Assembly: GCF_011947265.1 (NCBI RefSeq)
Contig: NZ_JAATHD010000007.1
Coordinates: 154,070 to 218,069 of the forward strand
Source of the DNA: Paenibacillus sp. HB172176
Lineage (GTDB): Bacteria > Bacillota > Bacilli > Paenibacillales > Paenibacillaceae
Direction: 5' to 3'
Length of the DNA stretch: 64,000 nt
Both the position numbers and the translations under genes were made by a program. This document shows positions 60,932 to 64,000 of the stretch, in pieces. Numbering within the stretch: the stretch's first letter is position 1; the number at the start of each line of letters is the position of its first letter. The notes under the pieces are model-generated. The model was given only the letters and a program-made list of their open reading frames with translations. It did no database searches and was not told where the DNA came from.

Positions 60932-60969
60932 GAAAACGTTTTCTCGGCGGCTTAAGATCGGCCTATAAC
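60932..60969 (+). promoter_or_regulatory. cre-like palindrome and -10 before importer 3
   Basis: GAAAACGTTTTC (60932-60943) is a perfect 12-bp palindrome within TGAAAACGTTTTCT, one mismatch from the relaxed cre consensus. TATAAC (60964-60969) serves as -10, so the palindrome overlaps the -35 zone. A LacI-type repressor other than CcpA could also use it. Confidence 0.5.
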
Positions 60970-61004
60970 ATTCGTCATTCACAAAAGAAAGGAAACGATG
61001 ATTC

Positions 61005-61937
61005 ATGACAGGAACAACAAGGATACCCATTTCAAGAAAAGTCAAAAAAGGTTTTTTATCCAATTGGGAGTTTTATGTCATGCTGCTTCCTGCAATAGCG
61101 ATCACTTTTGTATTCTCGTATATGCCGATGTATGGATTGCAGATCGCATTTAAAACGACGCGTCTCGGCGCTAATTATCTGAAAGGCGATTGGATCGGCT
61201 TTGATAACTTTATCCGTTTTTTTCACGCCGGCTGGTTTGGCATCATTATGAAAAATACGATTCTGTTAAGTGTAGTCAGCTATTTAATCACTTTTCCGTT
61301 TACGATCTTGCTGGCGCTTATGATTTTCAACTCTGTGAACAAACGATTGGCCAAATTTACACAGACCTTTACCTATTTGCCCCACTTGCTTTCCAGTGTT
61401 CTGGTCATCGGTATACTGAACCTGTTTTGCAACGGGGAAACCGGGCTGATCAATATTGGACTAAGGTTAATGGGACAGGATGCAATCAGTTTTTTTGGAA
61501 GGAACGATTTGGTGCTCCCGATGTACACCATCACGAATCTATGGCAGCATGTCGGATTTTCGGCAATTGTATATTTGGCAGCGCTTAATTCCATCGACAA
61601 TTCCATTGTAGAGTCGGCGCGGATAGATGGCGCGAATAAATTCAAAGTGATGATGAAGATTCAAATTCCTTGGATTCTGCCTGTGATCATTACGATGTTG
61701 ATCCTGCATATGGGTCATATTTTAAGTGTCGCTGTGGATAAGGTGCTCCTCATGCAGACCGATTTGAATATTTCCGCTTCTGAAGTCATCGCTACTTATG
61801 TCTATAAGGCGGGGATTCAGGGCGCGCAGTATGGTTTTGCTTCGGCGGTGGGATTATTCAACAACTGCATTAATATGGTTATGCTGCTTCTTATCAATTG
61901 GTTATCCAAGCGCTTCAGCGAAACGTCGATTTTTTAA
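61005..61937 (+). CDS. CUT1 sugar ABC permease (LplB-like), importer 3
   Basis: 310 residues from ATG 61005, with GAAAGGAAACG upstream. Six membrane segments are visible. The EAA loop is VESARIDGANKFKVMMKIQIPWI, and the C-terminus is NWLSKRFSETSIF. It is the first gene of permease-permease-binding protein. An MsmX-like ATPase from elsewhere is needed. Confidence 0.95.
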   Translation: MTGTTRIPISRKVKKGFLSNWEFYVMLLPAIAITFVFSYMPMYGLQIAFKTTRLGANYLKGDWIGFDNFIRFFHAGWFGIIMKNTILLSVVSYLITFPFTILLALMIFNSVNKRLAKFTQTFTYLPHLLSSVLVIGILNLFCNGETGLINIGLRLMGQDAISFFGRNDLVLPMYTITNLWQHVGFSAIVYLAALNSIDNSIVESARIDGANKFKVMMKIQIPWILPVIITMLILHMGHILSVAVDKVLLMQTDLNISASEVIATYVYKAGIQGAQYGFASAVGLFNNCINMVMLLLINWLSKRFSETSIF

Positions 61938-61949
61938 GGGGGTGATGTT

Positions 61950-62864
61950 ATGGAAGATACGTCTCTAGACAGAAGCTTCAAGCCTGGTTCAGGGTTAGAT
62001 GATCGTATTTTTGATCTTGCAGTAAAGATATTTCTACTCCTTTTAGGGGTAATGGCGCTGTATCCGCTTTGGTTTGTTTTGATCGCGTCCGTAAGCAATC
62101 CTTCGGATATTTTTCTGGGTCGTGTATTTGTCATTCCAAGCGGGCTGAATTTGGAAGCCTACGAGAAGCTTTGGAATACGCCCAAAATATGGACGGGGTA
62201 CAGGAACAGTATTCTTTATACCGCAGTGGGGACACTTATTAATCTTACGGTGACCTTGCCAGCCGCTTTTGCCTTATCCAGGAAAGCGCTTCCAGGTCGC
62301 GGGATTATCAGCATGTTCTTTATTTTCACCATGATATTCAGCGGGGGGCTTATTCCGACCTTTATGTTGGTCAGATCGCTGCACATGGTGGACAGTATAT
62401 GGGCTCTGGTCATTCCCGGCGCCTTGTCCGCATTCAATATGCTTATCGCCAAAAGCTTTTTTGAGGGAGGCATACCAGAGAGCATTTATGAAGCGGCCAT
62501 TATAGACGGAGCCAGCAAATTTCAGTTTTTTTTCCGGTTTGCTCTGCCTTTGTCCAAAGCGATGATAGCGGTCATTTTTCTCTACTATGCGTTAAGTCAT
62601 TGGAATGATTACTTCACCGCATTAATTTACATTAGAACGCCTGACAAACAGCCGCTTACGATCATCATATCGCAGCTGGTCGCAACCGTGGATACAACAC
62701 TGCTGGAAACGATGCCGAGCGAAGAAGCTTATCATTTGCTCATGGAGAGATCATTGATGAAATACGCCGTCGTGTTTGTGGGCGCCATTCCAATGATCCT
62801 GTTATATCCATTTCTGCAGAAATATTTGATACAAGGCGTTATGTTAGGCGCAGTAAAAGGCTAA
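61950..62864 (+). CDS. CUT1 sugar ABC permease (YtcP-like), importer 3
   Basis: 304 residues. GGGGGTGA lies six to eight bases before ATG 61950, and only 12 bases separate it from the previous stop. The EAA loop is YEAAIIDGASKFQFFFRFALPLS, and the chain ends IQGVMLGAVKG. Six segments. The partner permease is directly upstream. Confidence 0.95.
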   Translation: MEDTSLDRSFKPGSGLDDRIFDLAVKIFLLLLGVMALYPLWFVLIASVSNPSDIFLGRVFVIPSGLNLEAYEKLWNTPKIWTGYRNSILYTAVGTLINLTVTLPAAFALSRKALPGRGIISMFFIFTMIFSGGLIPTFMLVRSLHMVDSIWALVIPGALSAFNMLIAKSFFEGGIPESIYEAAIIDGASKFQFFFRFALPLSKAMIAVIFLYYALSHWNDYFTALIYIRTPDKQPLTIIISQLVATVDTTLLETMPSEEAYHLLMERSLMKYAVVFVGAIPMILLYPFLQKYLIQGVMLGAVKG

Positions 62865-62948
62865 TGGTGATTAGGTTTGATCGTGTGCTCAGCAAGGGCG
62901 CGATTAAACGTCACAATATGAATCATATTTTACAGGAGGGTTTATTTT

Positions 62949-64000
62949 ATGGGTATGAAACAAAAGCAAAGATGGTTATCTCTGATCATGGTTCCGGTCA
63001 TTGCGTTGTCGGTGGCGGCCTGCTCCAAAAATGCCAATGAGACAGAGAACAGTTCGACGGCAGCGCCAACCGCAACCGGAGACACGGCAACAGAGGCGTC
63101 GGGGGTTACCTTTCCTCTTGCGGAACCCGTCACGTTTACCATTGCAGGCGTGAACGGCACGGAGGGCGAAAATCCGGAGCAAACCGATTTCCTTAAAAAA
63201 CTGGCGGAGAAGACAAACGTCAATATCAAGTATATCAGCTTGGGAGCGGATGCGAAGGGCGCCACTGAAAAGCTGAATGTACTATTGGGTACGGAAGACG
63301 CTCCAGATGCGATTATGGGCGGAAATGCCATGAATGAAACCTTCATGGCCTTGTACGCGAAGGAAGGGTTTCTCGTTCCAATGAATCAGTATCTGAAAGA
63401 TCCAAAGGTTATGCCTGTATTCAATAGCAGAATTCTCGGAGAAAAACCTGATATTCTAACGGGAATCACATCGCCTGACGGCAATATCTACTCTCTGCCC
63501 TATGTCAACCAGGTTCCCGGCACGTATCTGGAAAGTCCGATATGGATCAATAAAGGTTGGCTGGATCATCTCGGACTGTCTGTGCCAACGACACTTGCGG
63601 AGCTCGAAAATGTGATGGATGCTTTTGCCACGAAAGACGCAAATGGAAACGGAGATCCGTCGGATGAAATTCCGCTCCTGGCCCGCACAGGAGCAGGGTA
63701 TGAGCATCTGGAAGCCTGGCTTTCCCTATGGGGCATGCCTACAAAAGACAGCACATTTGAGAATTTTGTATACGTGAAGGATGGAAAAGTTATTTTCGCT
63801 CCTACGACGGAAGAATACAAGGCTTATATCCAAACGATGCAAAAATGGTATGAAAACAAATGGCTGTGGAATGAGTATTTCACAGGCTCCTCGCAGACCT
63901 TTAGCGCGATAGCCAATGATGCCGGCGCAGCAAAATACGGCATAATCACGGCGAAGAATCCTCCCGGAAAGTTCACCGATCAGTATGTTGCCATTTTGCC
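62949..64000 (+). CDS. Extracellular sugar-binding lipoprotein, importer 3 (cut by window edge)
   Basis: The frame is open from ATG 62949 to the edge, about 350 residues, with AGGAGG eight bases upstream. The signal peptide ends in the lipobox ALSVAACSKNA, followed by a Thr/Ala linker. The body shows VTFTIAGVNGTEGENPEQTDFLKKLAEKTNVNIKY and FATKDANGNGDPSDEIPLL, the LplA-type Asp-rich loop. Its fucosidase neighbourhood suggests a fucosylated oligosaccharide ligand. The C-terminal third lies beyond the window. Confidence 0.93.
   Translation, partial: MGMKQKQRWLSLIMVPVIALSVAACSKNANETENSSTAAPTATGDTATEASGVTFPLAEPVTFTIAGVNGTEGENPEQTDFLKKLAEKTNVNIKYISLGADAKGATEKLNVLLGTEDAPDAIMGGNAMNETFMALYAKEGFLVPMNQYLKDPKVMPVFNSRILGEKPDILTGITSPDGNIYSLPYVNQVPGTYLESPIWINKGWLDHLGLSVPTTLAELENVMDAFATKDANGNGDPSDEIPLLARTGAGYEHLEAWLSLWGMPTKDSTFENFVYVKDGKVIFAPTTEEYKAYIQTMQKWYENKWLWNEYFTGSSQTFSAIANDAGAAKYGIITAKNPPGKFTDQYVAIL

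Noticed and set aside
60867-60969. Third copy of the duplicated fucosidase/oxidoreductase control region before importer 3
   Set aside because: Short matches (TTTCGAT, TCGGCCTATAA) exist but the spacing differs by more than 50 bp, so I do not count it as a copy.

Overview
This 64 kb window looks like chromosome of a spore-former of the Paenibacillaceae (Paenibacillus or Cohnella type). The grounds are moderate GC, strong GGAGG ribosome sites with frequent TTG/GTG starts, YesM/YesN-type two-component systems, several CUT1 sugar importers lacking their own ATPase, an S-layer-anchored polysaccharide lyase, catabolite-response (cre) sites and a Bacillus-type Fur box. I see no rRNA, tRNA, insertion sequence, prophage or CRISPR array.

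Layout. 1-12 kb: a partial AraC regulator divergent from a GH35 beta-galactosidase; a MocR regulator divergent from an EamA transporter with a palindrome between them; a Phd-antitoxin/Uma2-nuclease fusion behind a promoter carrying three helically phased palindromes; a DHA2 drug exporter with a WYL regulator; and a SWIM/SNF2 helicase. 12-13 kb: an Rpn nuclease gene with a well-placed internal ribosome site and 12-bp repeats, matching the RpnL/RpnS gene-within-gene toxin-antitoxin layout. 13-26 kb: two YesM/YesN pairs, a cytoplasmic sialidase-like protein, a complete sugar importer and a NodB-type deacetylase. 26-41 kb: a second importer behind a promoter, a cre and a 168-nt foldable leader element; a 2274-residue PL8 lyase with three SLH domains; two beta-helix proteins and two AraC proteins.

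41-51 kb holds small regulatory genes (DUF1398, ArsR-DUF2087, XRE, PadR-DUF2812), a Fur-controlled siderophore importer, a TerC-family transporter and a DUF817 protein. 51-64 kb holds a secreted GH97 enzyme, a GntR/PBP regulator, a membrane-bound AraC regulator with a perfect cre, a GH29 fucosidase, an FAD oxidoreductase and a third importer running off the end. The fucosidase and oxidoreductase are preceded by near-duplicate promoter regions with identical 128-nt internal spacing.

The genes suggest a glycan-foraging chromosome. Extracellular enzymes on the cell surface release oligosaccharides, importers carry them in, intracellular enzymes finish them, and local sensors plus CcpA set expression. 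The intergenic regions contain at least four unrelated foldable inverted-repeat elements that look like dispersed repeat families. The best candidates for under-described biology are the Rpn gene-within-gene, the Phd-Uma2 fusion, the duplicated promoters, and the structured elements at 26304-26471 and 42856-43035.
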